Source: Volucribacter psittacicida
Lineage (GTDB): Bacteria; Pseudomonadota; Gammaproteobacteria; Enterobacterales; Pasteurellaceae
Assembly (NCBI RefSeq): GCF_004339025.1
Contig: NZ_SMFT01000001.1
Location: 62,001 to 126,000, forward strand
DNA length: 64,000 nt
Direction: 5' to 3'
Part shown: positions 30,101-40,476 of the stretch, piece after piece
How the letters are laid out: the number at the start of each line of letters is the position of its first letter
How positions within the stretch are numbered: position 1 is the stretch's first letter
Notes under the pieces: generated by a model
Databases searched by the model: none
Seen by the model: the letters and a program-made list of their open reading frames with translations, nothing else
What the model was told of the DNA's origin: nothing
Made by a program: the position numbers and the translations under genes

Positions 30101-31132
30101 ATGAGTATAAATGTTAAACAAATTGTATTACATCAGTTAGTAGCGGAAACGCCTATTGAACAAGAAGCCTCTCAAGCTGAAAATCAAGTGTCTTTAGCGG
30201 TGCAATTACGACAAGAGGTATTGCCTGTTAATGCCGAAGTCCAACAAATGATGTTACTCTTACATCAAGGCTATCAAAATAAAGCTAAAGGCTATGGTGT
30301 TTTTCAATCTTCTTCATTGTTTGCCCAATGGTTGAACGAATTTTTAGAACGTGAACAGGATTTTTTAACCTTTAGTCATCAATCAGCAAAATTATTGGCG
30401 ACAGAATTGAGCAAATATGTGTTTGCGGACAGTGGAACCTTTATTTTGTGCCAATATAATTTTTTAGCCACAGATTATTTATTTATTGCATTATTGGATA
30501 GTCGTTCAAGTATGTTAGTGGACGACAACTTAGAAATTCATCGCACCCAATATTTAGATATTAATCAGTTTGATATTGCTTGTCGTATTAATTTAACTGA
30601 ATTACAAGTCAATGCTAACTCTAACCGCTATTTAACCTTTGTGAAAGGGCGAGTAGGGCGTAAAGTCAGTGATTTTTTCTTGGATTTTCTTGGCGCAGAA
30701 ACCGGCTTAGATCCACAATTACAAAATCAATGTTTACTACAAGCGGTTGAAGATTATTGTGAACAAGGGGAATTAAATAAAGAACAAACTCGTGCCGTAA
30801 AAAAACAAGTGTTTGATTATTGTAAAGGGCAAATTAATGCTGGTGATGAAATTGGTCTAAGGGAACTTTCCGATAATATGCCTACTCTAAATGAACAGCC
30901 TTTTGCTGATTTTACGGCACAACAAGATTATGGATTAGAACAAAGTATTCCTCCCGTACGTTCGGCGTTGAAAAGTTTAACCAAATTTTCAGGATCAGGA
31001 AAAGGCATCACCATTAGTTTTGATGCTGCATTGTTAAATTCGCGTATTTATTGGGACGCTAATACCGATACGCTTACCATTAAGGGAATTCCACCGAATT
31101 TACGGGAGCAATTAGAAAAGCAAAAAGACTAA
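30101..31132 (+). CDS. yejK: Nucleoid-associated protein YejK (NdpA)
   Basis: A nucleoid-associated protein of the NdpA family. The ATG at 30101 ([13 protein letters not shown]) gives 343 residues (E. coli 335) and matches the family start; an in-frame ATG at 30053 would add 16 unrelated residues. Typical stretches are [15 protein letters not shown] (seen as [11 protein letters not shown]), [20 protein letters not shown], and a C-terminal [15 protein letters not shown]. It is followed by bamE after 88 bases. Confidence 0.95.
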   Translation: MSINVKQIVLHQLVAETPIEQEASQAENQVSLAVQLRQEVLPVNAEVQQMMLLLHQGYQNKAKGYGVFQSSSLFAQWLNEFLEREQDFLTFSHQSAKLLATELSKYVFADSGTFILCQYNFLATDYLFIALLDSRSSMLVDDNLEIHRTQYLDINQFDIACRINLTELQVNANSNRYLTFVKGRVGRKVSDFFLDFLGAETGLDPQLQNQCLLQAVEDYCEQGELNKEQTRAVKKQVFDYCKGQINAGDEIGLRELSDNMPTLNEQPFADFTAQQDYGLEQSIPPVRSALKSLTKFSGSGKGITISFDAALLNSRIYWDANTDTLTIKGIPPNLREQLEKQKD

Positions 31133-31220
31133 TTGATGAGAATGAGTTGGCTTTCAAAGTAAGTTTAGGTATTATCAACAACAGAATTTTATGACAACAA
31201 GGTAAAAAGGTAAGATTTCT

Positions 31221-31628
31221 ATGCGATTAAAATCCGTTATCAGTATCGCCTGTTTAGCTATGGCGGTAACTGCTTGTTCTAGTGTGGACAGAATTGTTTA
31301 TCGAATTGATGTGCCACAAGGAAATTATTTACAGTCTTATGAGGTAGAACAATTAAAAGCCGGTATGAATGCTGAACAAGTACAATATTTATTAGGTACG
31401 CCCGTATTAACCGATCCTTTTAGTGCAAATACTTGGTACTATGTTTACCTTGAACAACGTGGTTATGAAAAACCTGATCAACATACGCTCACAGTGAATT
31501 TTGATCATAATCGAATCGTCACCAGTTTTCATCTTGATCGCCCTTTGCTTGACAGTGATCAAGTTTTTGAAAATAATACAATTATTGATGCTAAACCCGC
31601 AAAATCAGCCTGGTGGAAGTTTTGGTAA
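31221..31628 (+). CDS. bamE: Outer membrane assembly lipoprotein BamE (SmpA)
   Basis: A small lipoprotein of the beta-barrel assembly (BAM) complex. The 135 residues include a signal peptide with lipobox VTAC (Cys about residue 19), the conserved YRIDVPQGNYL segment, then GMNAEQVQYLLGTPVLTDPF and WYYVYL, which define the SmpA/OmlA fold. A convergent terminator follows, shared with der. Confidence 0.95.
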   Translation: MRLKSVISIACLAMAVTACSSVDRIVYRIDVPQGNYLQSYEVEQLKAGMNAEQVQYLLGTPVLTDPFSANTWYYVYLEQRGYEKPDQHTLTVNFDHNRIVTSFHLDRPLLDSDQVFENNTIIDAKPAKSAWWKFW

Positions 31629-31639
31629 AATAACATAAC

Positions 31640-31668
31640 AAAATTGCCAGTAAATACTGGCAATTTTT
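31640..31668. terminator. Bidirectional terminator between bamE and der
   Basis: A perfect stem, AAATTGCCAGTA / TACTGGCAATTT, with an AA loop, A's on the left and T's on the right, so it can work on both strands. It lies 11 bases after the bamE stop and just before the der stop. Confidence 0.9.
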
Positions 31669-31672
31669 TCAC

Positions 31673-33202
31673 TTATTTTTTTGACTTCTTAATAAATTTC
31701 ATTAACCGTTTACGCTTGCGTAATTGCGTTGGCGTCAAGGTATTACGCCGCCCCGCAAAAGGATTGCTCCCTTCTTGTAACAATAACCGAATTGGGCTAC
31801 CAATAATTTTTAAGCTACGGCGATAATAATTGGTAAGATAACGTTTATAAGAATCAGGTAAACGTTCAATTTGATTACCATGCACAACAATAATCGGAGG
31901 ATTATAACCGCCTGGGTGTGCATATTTTAACTTAATACGACGTCCACTTACCATAGGAGGCTGATGTTCATCAGTGGCCATTTGTAAAATACGCGTGAGC
32001 ATAGATGTCGTCATTTTTTGTGTAGCACAAGCATAAGCCTCTTGAATAGACTCAAATAAATTTCCTACGCCACTACCATGTAAAGCAGAAATAAAATGGA
32101 TACGAGCAAAATCAATAAAATCTAAACGGCGATCTAACTCGGATTTCACCTGATCTTTAATCTCTTGATCTAAACCGTCCCATTTATTCACCACAATGAC
32201 TAAAGAACGCCCCGCATTTAAAATAAAGCCTAATAAAGACAAATCCTGATCAGAAATACCTTCGCGTGCATCAATCGTCAATAACACCACATTAGCATCT
32301 TGAATGGCTTGCAACGTTTTTATCACAGAAAATTTTTCCACTGTTAGCGTCACTTTACCCCGTTTACGCACCCCAGCGGTATCAATCAAGGTATATTGCT
32401 GGCCATCACGCTCCATAGGAATATAAATACTATCTCTGGTGGTGCCGGGCATATCATAGACTACCACACGATCTTCGCCTAAAATCCGATTTGTTAAGGT
32501 AGATTTACCCACATTAGGGCGACCAACAATCGCAATTTTAATGCTTTTTTCTTCATTATCTTGCGCTTCATCTTCTAGGGCTTGATCCAATAATTGACTC
32601 TCTTCTTCATTATTAAAATCAAAGTCGTGTTCCCATTCATCTTGTACAGCGATTTCCTCAAAATTTTCGTCATTTTGCACTGCACTTTCACTTGATTCAG
32701 CCTGTTGTTCAAATAATGGCACAAGCACATTTTCCATTAATTGGTTTACTCCTCGCCCTTGTGAAGCAGCGATTTGTACCACTTCCCCCAAGGCTAACTG
32801 ATAAAATTCAGCACAATGGGAATCCGCATCAATACCATCGGTTTTATTGGCGACTAATACCGTTTTCTTTTGTTGCCGTTGACGTAAATATTGTGCAATA
32901 CCAATATCGGCGGAAGTCAGCCCTGCTCGTGCGTCCACTAAAAATAGCACCACATCCGCTTCGTCAATAGCCAATAGGGATTGTTCAGCCATTTTTTCTT
33001 CAACGCCTTGCTCCGAGCCATCAATCCCCCCAGTATCAATCACAATAAAATCATAACCAGCAATATGGGCTTGTCCATATTTACGATCGCGTGTTAAACC
33101 CGGAAAATCAGCGACCAAGGCATCTCTGGTACGCGTTAAGCGGTTGAATAAGGTGGATTTCCCCACATTAGGACGTCCAACTAATGCAACAACAGGAGTC
33201 AT
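31673..33202 (-). CDS. der: GTPase Der (EngA)
   Basis: An essential ribosome-assembly GTPase with two tandem G domains, each carrying GRPNVGKST (residues 9-17 and near 226), DTGG / DTAG, and NKxD (NKTDGID; NKWDGLD). A KH-like C-terminal domain ends in a basic tail. The ATG at 33202 (509 residues; E. coli 490) has a GAGG ribosome site; an ATG at 33214 would add four residues. An acidic linker ([18 protein letters not shown] onward) separates the two G domains. Unlike E. coli, it is not adjacent to hisS-yfgM-bamB. Confidence 0.97.
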   Translation of the reverse strand: MTPVVALVGRPNVGKSTLFNRLTRTRDALVADFPGLTRDRKYGQAHIAGYDFIVIDTGGIDGSEQGVEEKMAEQSLLAIDEADVVLFLVDARAGLTSADIGIAQYLRQRQQKKTVLVANKTDGIDADSHCAEFYQLALGEVVQIAASQGRGVNQLMENVLVPLFEQQAESSESAVQNDENFEEIAVQDEWEHDFDFNNEEESQLLDQALEDEAQDNEEKSIKIAIVGRPNVGKSTLTNRILGEDRVVVYDMPGTTRDSIYIPMERDGQQYTLIDTAGVRKRGKVTLTVEKFSVIKTLQAIQDANVVLLTIDAREGISDQDLSLLGFILNAGRSLVIVVNKWDGLDQEIKDQVKSELDRRLDFIDFARIHFISALHGSGVGNLFESIQEAYACATQKMTTSMLTRILQMATDEHQPPMVSGRRIKLKYAHPGGYNPPIIVVHGNQIERLPDSYKRYLTNYYRRSLKIIGSPIRLLLQEGSNPFAGRRNTLTPTQLRKRKRLMKFIKKSKK

Positions 33203-33234
33203 AAAAAACCTCAATTACTTTATCAAAATTTGTT

Positions 33235-33340
33235 TATAGCTGTTTCAATTTAAAATAAGACAAGGCAGTATGCCGATGACAGTACAAATAGTACGGCGAG
33301 GCGTACCCACACCGCATTATTTTAAAGTGGAACGGCTATA
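33235..33340 (-). repeat. ~105-bp palindromic MITE-like repeat, reverse orientation
   Basis: Begins TATAGCTGTTTCAATTTAAA and ends TTTTAAAGTGGAACGGCTAT then A; the inner arms are TACGGCGAGGCGTACC. It lies in the 195-base gap between yfcH and der, 32 bases upstream of the der start, so it could carry or block the der promoter. Confidence 0.85.
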
Positions 33341-33397
33341 TTATAGCGGAAATTTATTGCTGGCGATACAATGAATAAAAGCCGTTATCTTTCCCTC

Positions 33398-34285
33398 TTA
33401 AGTCAAGATTTTTGATAAGGTCTCTTTTAAACTAGGATAACCAAACTCAAACCCCATCGCTTGTAATTTTATGGGAAAGGCGTTTTGGCTATCCAATAAT
33501 AATTGTGCTCGTTCGCCGAGTATAAGGCTTAATAAACAACGGGGTACAGCCATTATTGCTGGGCGTTTAAGTTGTTGTGCTAAGATTTTATTAAATTCTT
33601 GATTGGTAACAGGGTAAGGCGACACCAAATTAAAACTACCTTGGCAAGCTGGATTATCCAACAAAAAAACAATCGCTTTGACCATATCCTCAAGGCTAAT
33701 CCAAGCCCAATATTGCTTGCCATTCCCCAATTTTCCCCCTAAACCCACTTGGTAGAGAGGAAGCATTGCCTTTAATGCCCCCCCTTGTTTTGCTAAGACA
33801 ATACCTGTCCGCAGTAAACAAACTCGTGTTTTAGCATCAAGAGCAGTTTGTTCCCACTGTTGGCAAAGTTGAGCAGGAAATTGATTACCACTTTTCGTAT
33901 TCTCATCAATGAGTTGTTGTCCACAATCGCCATAATAGCCCATTGCCGAACCAGAAATAAAAGTATGAGGTGGTGTTTGGCTTTGGTTAATTCGTTGTAC
34001 TAATTGTTGGGTGAGATGAATACGGCTATTGACGAGTTTCTGCTTTTGCTTATCTGTCCAATAATGTTTAAAAATAGGCTCGCCAGCTAAATTGATAATA
34101 GCATCAAACCCATTAAAATCTTGATAGTCGTTGAGATCCGTACAAATGTCCACGTTATCTGCAAATAGCTCTTTCGCTTTTTGTGATGAGCGTGTTAGCA
34201 CCGTTACTTGATGTTGTTGCTGAATAAGTTGTTTCGTCAGTTGTTGTCCGACTAATCCTGTTGCACCTGTTACCAAGATTTTCAT
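33398..34285 (-). CDS. yfcH: TIGR01777-family NAD(P)-dependent epimerase YfcH
   Basis: A 295-residue extended short-chain dehydrogenase/reductase-like protein (E. coli YfcH 297). The N-terminal Rossmann motif is GATGLVGQQL; NLAGEPI and a YxxxC-type YYGDCG follow, together with a C-terminal DUF1731-like part. The substrate is unknown. It follows argR on the minus strand with a 10-base gap, so the two are probably cotranscribed. Confidence 0.88.
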   Translation of the reverse strand: MKILVTGATGLVGQQLTKQLIQQQHQVTVLTRSSQKAKELFADNVDICTDLNDYQDFNGFDAIINLAGEPIFKHYWTDKQKQKLVNSRIHLTQQLVQRINQSQTPPHTFISGSAMGYYGDCGQQLIDENTKSGNQFPAQLCQQWEQTALDAKTRVCLLRTGIVLAKQGGALKAMLPLYQVGLGGKLGNGKQYWAWISLEDMVKAIVFLLDNPACQGSFNLVSPYPVTNQEFNKILAQQLKRPAIMAVPRCLLSLILGERAQLLLDSQNAFPIKLQAMGFEFGYPSLKETLSKILT

Positions 34286-34295
34286 TTTTACCCCG

Positions 34296-34763
34296 TTATA
34301 ATGCCTTATTAAAAAGTCGTTGAATATTTGCCATCAGTTGTTCAATATCGGTGTCTTTGGTTGGGGTAATAAAAATGGTGTCATCGCCTGCAATGGTTCC
34401 TAAAATACCATCGCTTTTTCCCAAAGAATCCAGTAAGCGAGCGATTAATTGTGCCGCACCCGGCGTGGTTTTGACCACAATTAACATCGCATTATAATCA
34501 ATATCTAATACTAGATTTTTTAAGGGACTACTGGTATTAGGGACACTCAGTTCTGCAGGCAAACAATAAACCATTTCCATACGGCTATTACGTGTACGCA
34601 CCGCACCAAACTTAGTGAGCATTCGTGACACTTTAGATTGGTTAATTTGCTCAAATCCTAATGCCTGTAAGGCATTGACAATCTCACTTTGTGAGCCAAA
34701 ACGTTCTTGTGAAAGTAAATGCTTAAATGCACTTTGTAGTTTATCTGTTTTATTTGTCATCAT
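34296..34763 (-). CDS. argR: Arginine repressor ArgR
   Basis: A hexameric arginine-dependent repressor. The N-terminal winged helix covers [20 protein letters not shown] to [12 protein letters not shown]; the C-terminal arginine-binding and oligomerisation domain carries the signature [11 protein letters not shown]. Two adjacent ATGs (34763 and 34760) give 155 or 154 residues, near the E. coli length (156). A longer frame opening at 34820 would run over the operator-like DNA and is rejected. It is divergent from mdh, as in E. coli. Confidence 0.95.
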   Translation of the reverse strand: MMTNKTDKLQSAFKHLLSQERFGSQSEIVNALQALGFEQINQSKVSRMLTKFGAVRTRNSRMEMVYCLPAELSVPNTSSPLKNLVLDIDYNAMLIVVKTTPGAAQLIARLLDSLGKSDGILGTIAGDDTIFITPTKDTDIEQLMANIQRLFNKAL

Positions 34764-34784
34764 TATTTTATTGGTTGTGAAAAT

Positions 34785-34810
34785 TGCATAAATTTTGCAT
34801 AAAAATGCAA
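34785..34810. promoter_or_regulatory. Putative ARG box pair (ArgR autoregulation)
   Basis: TTGCATAAAAATGCAA (34795-34810) is a perfect palindrome with an A/T core, and TGCATAAATTTTGCAT (34785-34800) overlaps it in a similar pattern. The layout resembles ARG boxes (18-bp A/T-rich palindromes, often in tandem). It lies about 25 bases upstream of the argR start, where autorepression would act. Confidence 0.5.
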
Positions 34811-34956
34811 ATGATAGCAATAAAAAGTTAGAAAATAAGGTATTTTTATTGGAAAATTTGCACTAGATCGCAATATTGAATTAATCTCATTGAATTTCTT
34901 TTCCCCCAGCCTTACACTATAGCCAGTGTGTCTTATTATTAATTAAGGAGTCTTAT

Positions 34957-35892
34957 ATGAAAGTAGCCGTCTTAGGTGCCGCAGGTGGTATTGGTCAAGC
35001 CTTAGCATTATTATTAAAATTACAATTACCTGCTGGTTCTGAATTATCTTTATATGATATTGCCCCAATCACCCCAGGGGTTGCCACAGATGTGAGCCAT
35101 ATTCCTACTGCCGTTAAAGTCAGTGGTTTTGCAGGCGAAGATCCGACACCTGCCTTACAAGGTGCCGATGTGGTATTAATTTCTGCAGGCGTGGCAAGAA
35201 AGCCCGGTATGGATCGTTCTGATTTATTTAATATTAACGCTGGCATTGTACGTAATTTAGTAGAAAAAGTAGCGACAACTTGCCCAAAAGCCTGTGTGGG
35301 CATTATTACTAATCCTGTGAACACCACCGTTGCCATTGCCGCTGAAGTCTTAAAAAAAGCAGGCGTTTATGACAAACGTAAATTATTTGGTGTAACGACC
35401 TTAGATGTAATACGTTCAGAAACCTTTGTGGCTGAACGTAAAGGATTAGAGATTAATCATGTTAATGTGCCTGTAATAGGCGGTCATTCTGGCGTCACTA
35501 TTTTACCATTATTATCTCAAGTTCAAGACGTTAGCTGGAATGATGAAGAAGTTTCCGCATTAACTCATCGTATCCAAAATGCAGGTACTGAAGTGGTTGA
35601 AGCCAAAGCGGGTGGTGGTTCAGCGACTTTATCTATGGCACAAGCCGCCGCACGTTTTGCCCGTTCTCTGGTAAAAGGATTAAGTGGCGAATCTGTTGTT
35701 GAATGTACTTATGTGGAAGGTAATGGCGAATATGCCCGTTTCTTTGCACAACCTGTGCGTTTAGGCAAAGAGGGGGTAGAAGAAATTTTACCTATTGGTA
35801 AATTAAGTAGCTTTGAGCAATCTGCACTAGATAATATGTTAGCTACTTTGCGTGCGGATATTGAGCTAGGCGAGAATTTTGTTAATCAATAA
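34957..35892 (+). CDS. mdh: Malate dehydrogenase
   Basis: An NAD-dependent TCA-cycle enzyme of 311 residues (E. coli 312). It shows the Rossmann motif [13 protein letters not shown], substrate arginines in [12 protein letters not shown] and the catalytic-His region [14 protein letters not shown] good ribosome site (AAGGAG) precedes the ATG. The divergent argR/mdh layout matches E. coli. A terminator follows. Confidence 0.98.
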   Translation: MKVAVLGAAGGIGQALALLLKLQLPAGSELSLYDIAPITPGVATDVSHIPTAVKVSGFAGEDPTPALQGADVVLISAGVARKPGMDRSDLFNINAGIVRNLVEKVATTCPKACVGIITNPVNTTVAIAAEVLKKAGVYDKRKLFGVTTLDVIRSETFVAERKGLEINHVNVPVIGGHSGVTILPLLSQVQDVSWNDEEVSALTHRIQNAGTEVVEAKAGGGSATLSMAQAAARFARSLVKGLSGESVVECTYVEGNGEYARFFAQPVRLGKEGVEEILPIGKLSSFEQSALDNMLATLRADIELGENFVNQ

Positions 35893-35919
35893 TATTATTA
35901 TTCCATTTTAATGCTTTAT

Positions 35920-35945
35920 AAGGCGAATCAATATTCGCCTTTTTA
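35920..35945 (+). terminator. Rho-independent terminator of mdh
   Basis: Perfect 9-bp stem AAGGCGAAT / ATTCGCCTT with a 4-base loop, followed by TTTTAT, 27 bases after the mdh stop. Confidence 0.9.
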
Positions 35946-35978
35946 TCCATTTATACCCTCTATAAAACAATCACCTCC

Positions 35979-37277
35979 CTATCCCAAAACAACAAAAAAA
36001 CCCACCGCACTTTTTAATTTTTGTTGTTGGAAAATGAGAGGAATGCGTTGGCGTTGCCAGACGGGGACGTTGAGTTGTTGCCACACTTTTTTGATATCTT
36101 GGTTTGGGCGTTTTTCTTCAAGTTTGAGCTTGCCTGAATAGCCAAATCTGACTTCAAATTGATCGTCTTGTGCATAAAATTCACTGTGGTAGTTTTGGGT
36201 TTCTGTTTGCCAAAGTGCGGTGAGTTTTTTACCTTTTTTTTGTAAGGTTAATGTACCTAATTGATCGGGCAAGTGAATAGGGCTATCAATGCGGAGTTCT
36301 AGTTTTACTTGGCTTAAATCTTGATAAGGTGGGGTAATAAATAGCCGTTGTTGGTAACGGCGTAGTATGACTTGCCCTAAACGAAATTCTGGGGTTCTAT
36401 CCCTTTTAGCAAATACCACTTCGGCAAGGATATGTTCTAGTTGTTGGCTTGAGGGCATAGAAAGATGATGATGTTGTAACCATAAACGCAACAAGGCGGC
36501 TTGTTTTAAGGGGGAATACTGTGAAAAATTGGCAATATCAAGGGTTTTTTCTGTTTGTTGATAAATTTGGGCAAATTCCTCGGCGAGTAATTCATTGATT
36601 AATTGTTGTTGTTGATAACAATGTTGTGCAGAGCGTTGTACTGCCTGATCAAAATGTTGCCAACGTTGACGTAAGATAGGAAGTACCTCATTGCGTAAAA
36701 AATTACGATCATATTGATTATCTAAATTGCTTTCATCATTGATCCAACAAATACCTTGTTGTTGCACATAATCCTGTAATTGCCAACGTGAAAATGTTAA
36801 TAAAGGGCGAAAAATAGGCATATCAAATAATTGGCTTTGTGTTTGCATTGCGCCTAGACCTTGAATACCGCTACCACGTTTTAATGCCAACAAAAAACTT
36901 TCGCTTTGATCTTGTTGATGATGGGCGGTCACTAAGATTTCGTTGCTAAAACGATGTTGCTTGATGGCTTGATAACGAGCTTCTCTTGCCCCAGCTTCAA
37001 TGCCTTGTCCTGATTGAACCTGTACTTTTTCACTGATAAAAGGAATTTGCCATTGTTGGCAAAGCTGTTGACAATGGCTTAGCCATTGATCCGCATGGGG
37101 GCTTAAATTATGATGAATATGGATAGCTCGCAAGGAAAAGTGCGGTTGTTTTTCACGCAATTTTTTGCATAAACTGAGTAAGGCTGTGGAGTCTAAGCCA
37201 CCACTAAACGCAATTAAAAAGGCTTGTGGTGGGCGGTAATATAGCTGTATTTGCTCGATAAATTGTTGTTCAATCAT
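35979..37277 (-). CDS. tilS: tRNA(Ile)-lysidine synthase
   Basis: An ATP-dependent enzyme that converts the wobble cytidine of tRNA-Ile2 (CAU) to lysidine, so that AUA is read as Ile. The 432 residues equal the E. coli length. The PP-loop motif SGGLDST is near residue 25, followed by the HIHHNLSPHADQW and TAHHQQDQ stretches. Three uptake signals lie within the gene (36004-36012, 36213-36221, 37138-37146), the most of any gene here, one at the 3' end. Confidence 0.96.
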   Translation of the reverse strand: MIEQQFIEQIQLYYRPPQAFLIAFSGGLDSTALLSLCKKLREKQPHFSLRAIHIHHNLSPHADQWLSHCQQLCQQWQIPFISEKVQVQSGQGIEAGAREARYQAIKQHRFSNEILVTAHHQQDQSESFLLALKRGSGIQGLGAMQTQSQLFDMPIFRPLLTFSRWQLQDYVQQQGICWINDESNLDNQYDRNFLRNEVLPILRQRWQHFDQAVQRSAQHCYQQQQLINELLAEEFAQIYQQTEKTLDIANFSQYSPLKQAALLRLWLQHHHLSMPSSQQLEHILAEVVFAKRDRTPEFRLGQVILRRYQQRLFITPPYQDLSQVKLELRIDSPIHLPDQLGTLTLQKKGKKLTALWQTETQNYHSEFYAQDDQFEVRFGYSGKLKLEEKRPNQDIKKVWQQLNVPVWQRQRIPLIFQQQKLKSAVGFFVVLG

Positions 37278-37389
37278 ATATTATTGTGATGATGTTGATA
37301 GTTAAATTCAATAATATTCATCATGTAAAAATTAACAAAATCCGATATACTTGAAAACCATTTTTGTTTTCATTCATTAAGTATTATTT

Positions 37390-37776
37390 ATGCGAATTAT
37401 TTATATTTTATTAGGTTTTCTTTGTTTAGCATTGGGTATTATTGGTATTTTTCTTCCGTTATTGCCAACCACACCTTTTTTATTATGTACTTTATTCTTT
37501 TTTACCAAAAGTTCAGAACGTTTATCAAATTGGTTTATGCAAACCCAAATTTATCATAAACATTTAAAAACGTTTCATGAGCAACGGGCATTAACGCTGA
37601 AATCCAAGATTGCGATTTTGTGCCTTTCTACGTCTATGATGGGGCTTTCTTTTTATTTTATGTCTAATATTTATGGACGAATCAGCATTATTCTTTTATT
37701 AGTTATTCAATATTGGTTTTTCTTTTTTTGGATTAAAACCCTACCTGCGGAGCAAAAGGAAAATAATCCTCAGTAA
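37390..37776 (+). CDS. ybaN: DUF454 family inner-membrane protein (YbaN-like)
   Basis: A 128-residue hydrophobic protein with the DUF454 N-terminus (LGFLCLALGIIGIFLPLLPT, then TPFLLCTLFFF) and a middle basic part, then two further hydrophobic segments. Its function is not known; YbaN of E. coli (125) is similar in size. It stands alone, convergent with the next gene (10-base gap). Confidence 0.85.
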   Translation: MRIIYILLGFLCLALGIIGIFLPLLPTTPFLLCTLFFFTKSSERLSNWFMQTQIYHKHLKTFHEQRALTLKSKIAILCLSTSMMGLSFYFMSNIYGRISIILLLVIQYWFFFFWIKTLPAEQKENNPQ

Positions 37777-37786
37777 CTTGATATAT

Positions 37787-38380
37787 TTAACTAAGTGGCG
37801 TTGTGGCTTCTAAATCAAGTTTAGGATCAAGATTCTCTTGGTTTGTTGGGGCGATCTCAGGGGTATTATGTGGTAATTTTTCCGTTTGGGTTTTATCTTT
37901 ATTACCTAATAAAGCGTTTTGTAAACGTGAAAAATTGCTATTCTCTGCCAGCCAAATAGCAATAACCGCATCACTAAACGCCGCATCAAAATTATGGTTA
38001 AGCACTGTATCATTTAGCACAAAATACCCTTGATCTTCCATTGCAATATAACTCAGTTGATCATTGGGTTGTAAGTCAGGGAAAATGGCTTGTAAATCCT
38101 CTAACACTTTATGTTTATTAAAGCCTTCAATGTTGAGAGAATTCATTTCTTTCATTAGGGTTATCGCAAAACTTTTTCCCTCTACGGGTTTATTAAATTT
38201 GATGGTCAACATTAAAGGGCGAATGCCTGCTTTGTATTCCCCAGTTTCAGTATAAAGTGCAATGGTATAGACGTGAAAAGGCCCCCAAGTATAATCGGCT
38301 TTTCCTACCATTTTCCATTGGGCAAAAAGTAAGCTAGGTAAGCCATAACAGAATAAGAATAAAAGGGATTTTAATTTCAT
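37787..38380 (-). CDS. Chalcone isomerase-like domain protein, periplasmic
   Basis: 197 residues with a cleavable signal peptide (LLFLFCYGLPSLLFA|Q). The body (MVGKADYTWGPFHVYTIALY to SDAVIAIWLAEN) resembles the bacterial chalcone-isomerase-like family (Chalcone_3), including the GKSFAITLMKEM stretch. The C-terminal 35 residues are a polar, low-complexity tail. No enzymatic role is established for this bacterial group. It is downstream of cca on the same strand (41-base gap) and may share its message. Confidence 0.75.
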   Translation of the reverse strand: MKLKSLLFLFCYGLPSLLFAQWKMVGKADYTWGPFHVYTIALYTETGEYKAGIRPLMLTIKFNKPVEGKSFAITLMKEMNSLNIEGFNKHKVLEDLQAIFPDLQPNDQLSYIAMEDQGYFVLNDTVLNHNFDAAFSDAVIAIWLAENSNFSRLQNALLGNKDKTQTEKLPHNTPEIAPTNQENLDPKLDLEATTPLS

Positions 38381-38421
38381 AGCCTGTGCTTATTTAAGTC
38401 AGTAATCTCGTCATTATAATG

Positions 38422-39684
38422 CTAAATTGAGGATTGGTGTAGAGTATTTTTAACCCTATTTTTATAATCCCTCACCACTTGAATACGTCTTTTATTCAGT
38501 TCATTTTTAATGCCTTGTTTTTGATAACCCTCAGCAATAATTTGTTGGATATCCACTTGGCGAGCAAGTTGGTAAGCCTCTGCTATATACTCTTTTTGTG
38601 GATAGGGGCGTTGTTCAAAGCCTAACCGTCCTTGACTATCCGCTTGGCAAACTAAGAGTAGATCTTGTAGTCGTTCTGGTTTACGCCATACATCAATATG
38701 ATTAAATAATTTGATAATGGTTTCTGGGCGAAGTTCATAGGCACGATGAATATGGCTATGGTATTGGCAACAAATTTGGGCGAGTTGGGTAAATTCATTA
38801 GGGACTTTTAACCGTTGGCAGAGATGAGCAAGGGGGATAAGCCCTTTTTGCTCGTGTCCATAATGATGAGGATACAGGGATTTTGGCGTTAGTCCTTTGC
38901 CTAAATCATGACAAATTGCCGCAAAACGAACCGCACTTTTATGGGGATGATTTTGACTAAGTTGTGTGGCTTGTTGTAACACCATAAGGCTATGAATAAA
39001 GCTATCAATTTCGGGGTGGTGTTTAGCAGGGTTAGGCACGCCATTTAATTTGTCTAATTCTGGAAAAAGGACGGCTAATGCCCCTACTTGTTGTAACAAT
39101 TGGAAATAAATATCAGGATTGTTTTCGTTTAGGGCTTTTTCTGTTTCTCGCCATACACGTTCTGCTGAAAGTGTGCTTAATTCTCCTGTTTGGCTAATTT
39201 GTTGCATTAAGGTTAGGGTTTCTTCTGCGACTTTAAAGCCTAAATAATGAAAGCGTGCGGCAAAGCGTGCCACTCTTAATACTCTCAGTGGATCTTCACT
39301 AAAGGCTGGAGAAACGTGGCGTAATAGCCTTTGTTGTAAATCTTGAATACCGCCATAGGGATCGTAGAAATGACCTTGTGAATCTTGGGCAATGGCATTA
39401 ATGGTGAGATCACGCCGTAAAAGATCTTGTTCTAGGCTTACATTGGGGTTGCTGTCGCAGATAAAGCCAGTATAGCCTTGTCCTGCTTTGCGTTCGGTGC
39501 GAGCAAGGGCATATTCTTGCTTAGTTTGAGGATGAAGAAAAACAGGGAAATCTTTGCCCACAGGCTGAAATCCCTGTTCTAATAATTGTTCGGGGGTTGC
39601 CCCTACAACCACCCAATCTTTATCTTTAATCGGTAGGGAAAGCAGTTGATCTCTGACTGCACCACCGACTAAATAAATTTGCAT
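38422..39684 (-). CDS. cca: Multifunctional CCA tRNA nucleotidyltransferase
   Basis: Adds or repairs the 3' CCA end of tRNAs; the bacterial long form also has an HD phosphohydrolase domain. The ATG at 39684 gives 420 residues ([16 protein letters not shown]. coli 412). An adjacent ATG at 39687 is possible, whereas the frame up to 39702 overlaps ygiM. Motifs: [27 protein letters not shown] and HDLGKG (HD). An uptake signal (38930-38938) lies within it. It starts eight bases after ygiM, the same pair as in E. coli. Confidence 0.96.
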   Translation of the reverse strand: MQIYLVGGAVRDQLLSLPIKDKDWVVVGATPEQLLEQGFQPVGKDFPVFLHPQTKQEYALARTERKAGQGYTGFICDSNPNVSLEQDLLRRDLTINAIAQDSQGHFYDPYGGIQDLQQRLLRHVSPAFSEDPLRVLRVARFAARFHYLGFKVAEETLTLMQQISQTGELSTLSAERVWRETEKALNENNPDIYFQLLQQVGALAVLFPELDKLNGVPNPAKHHPEIDSFIHSLMVLQQATQLSQNHPHKSAVRFAAICHDLGKGLTPKSLYPHHYGHEQKGLIPLAHLCQRLKVPNEFTQLAQICCQYHSHIHRAYELRPETIIKLFNHIDVWRKPERLQDLLLVCQADSQGRLGFEQRPYPQKEYIAEAYQLARQVDIQQIIAEGYQKQGIKNELNKRRIQVVRDYKNRVKNTLHQSSI

Positions 39685-39692
39685 CATTGGAA

Positions 39693-40307
39693 TTATACCC
39701 AACCATCACGACGGCGACGGCGTTTTGGCAAAATAAATGGAATAATTAGCCCTAAAATCAAGCCAACACCCAATACTGAGCCGCCATAAATAAACCATTG
39801 GATCGCAATTTCTCGTTTGCCTGCATCAAGCATTGCTTCTAAATCACGGTTTTTATTACGAGTGATTTCAAGCTCACGGTTAAGCTGTGAATTGCGTTCT
39901 AATAATTCGCTACTTTGTTGCTCGGCTTGTTTGGTACGGCGTTGCATTTCAGCGGTACGCTGTTGCCAATCTTCATCTAATTTATTGAGTTTTAAGGTTA
40001 ATTCTTGAATTTGGCGTTTTAATTGTGGATTTTCTTCACGACTACTTGGGCTATCGCTAAGTTCACTCGTGAGAATCCAAGCCTCGCGATTACGGCTATC
40101 ACGAATCAAACTATATTTATCTTTTTGGTTTAATACGGTCACTTTTTCACCAGCTTGGATTGCGCCTGCAATACGGTATTGATCACCCGCCCCACGGCGT
40201 AAAAAAGTATTTAGGTTTTCGCTGACATAACGTGTTTCAGCAATCACTTGTTGAGCAAAAGCAAGACATAAGATAATAGGAAGAAAGATTTTTGTGATAG
40301 TTTTCAT
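39693..40307 (-). CDS. ygiM: TIGR04211 family SH3 domain-containing membrane protein (YgiM)
   Basis: A 204-residue protein (E. coli 206) with a signal peptide ([18 protein letters not shown]), a bacterial SH3 domain ([20 protein letters not shown] to LTSELS), a coiled coil (about residues 95-165, [16 protein letters not shown] onward), a C-terminal membrane span ([20 protein letters not shown]) and a basic end ([10 protein letters not shown]). Function is unclear. It is upstream of and cotranscribed with cca. Confidence 0.9.
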   Translation of the reverse strand: MKTITKIFLPIILCLAFAQQVIAETRYVSENLNTFLRRGAGDQYRIAGAIQAGEKVTVLNQKDKYSLIRDSRNREAWILTSELSDSPSSREENPQLKRQIQELTLKLNKLDEDWQQRTAEMQRRTKQAEQQSSELLERNSQLNRELEITRNKNRDLEAMLDAGKREIAIQWFIYGGSVLGVGLILGLIIPFILPKRRRRRDGWV

Positions 40308-40326
40308 AATATCCTTAAATATGTTT

Positions 40327-40468
40327 GAGAGAGTGCTATAGTCGTTCCACTTTAAAATGATACAGCGTTGGTACGCCTCGCCGTACTACTTGTACTGTCT
40401 TCGGCGTACCGCCTTGTCTCATTTTAAATTGAAACGACTATATTAATCATATTAATCATAGCACTCTC
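40327..40468 (-). terminator. pitA terminator arms split by a palindromic repeat
   Basis: GAGAGTGCTA (40329-40338) and TAGCACTCTC (40459-40468) are perfect inverted arms lying on the two sides of the repeat at 40337-40442. They look like an original pitA terminator stem whose loop received the repeat, or a stem extended by it. Confidence 0.55.
40337..40442. repeat. ~105-bp palindromic MITE-like repeat, best-preserved copy
   Basis: Ends TATAGTCGTTCCACTTTAAA and TTTTAAATTGAAACGACTAT then A; inner arms TTGGTACGCC and GGCGTACCGCC around GTACTACTTGTAC. It is almost identical to the 20066 copy, which suggests recent movement. It sits between pitA and ygiM. Confidence 0.92.
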
Positions 40469-40476
40469 TTGCGGAA

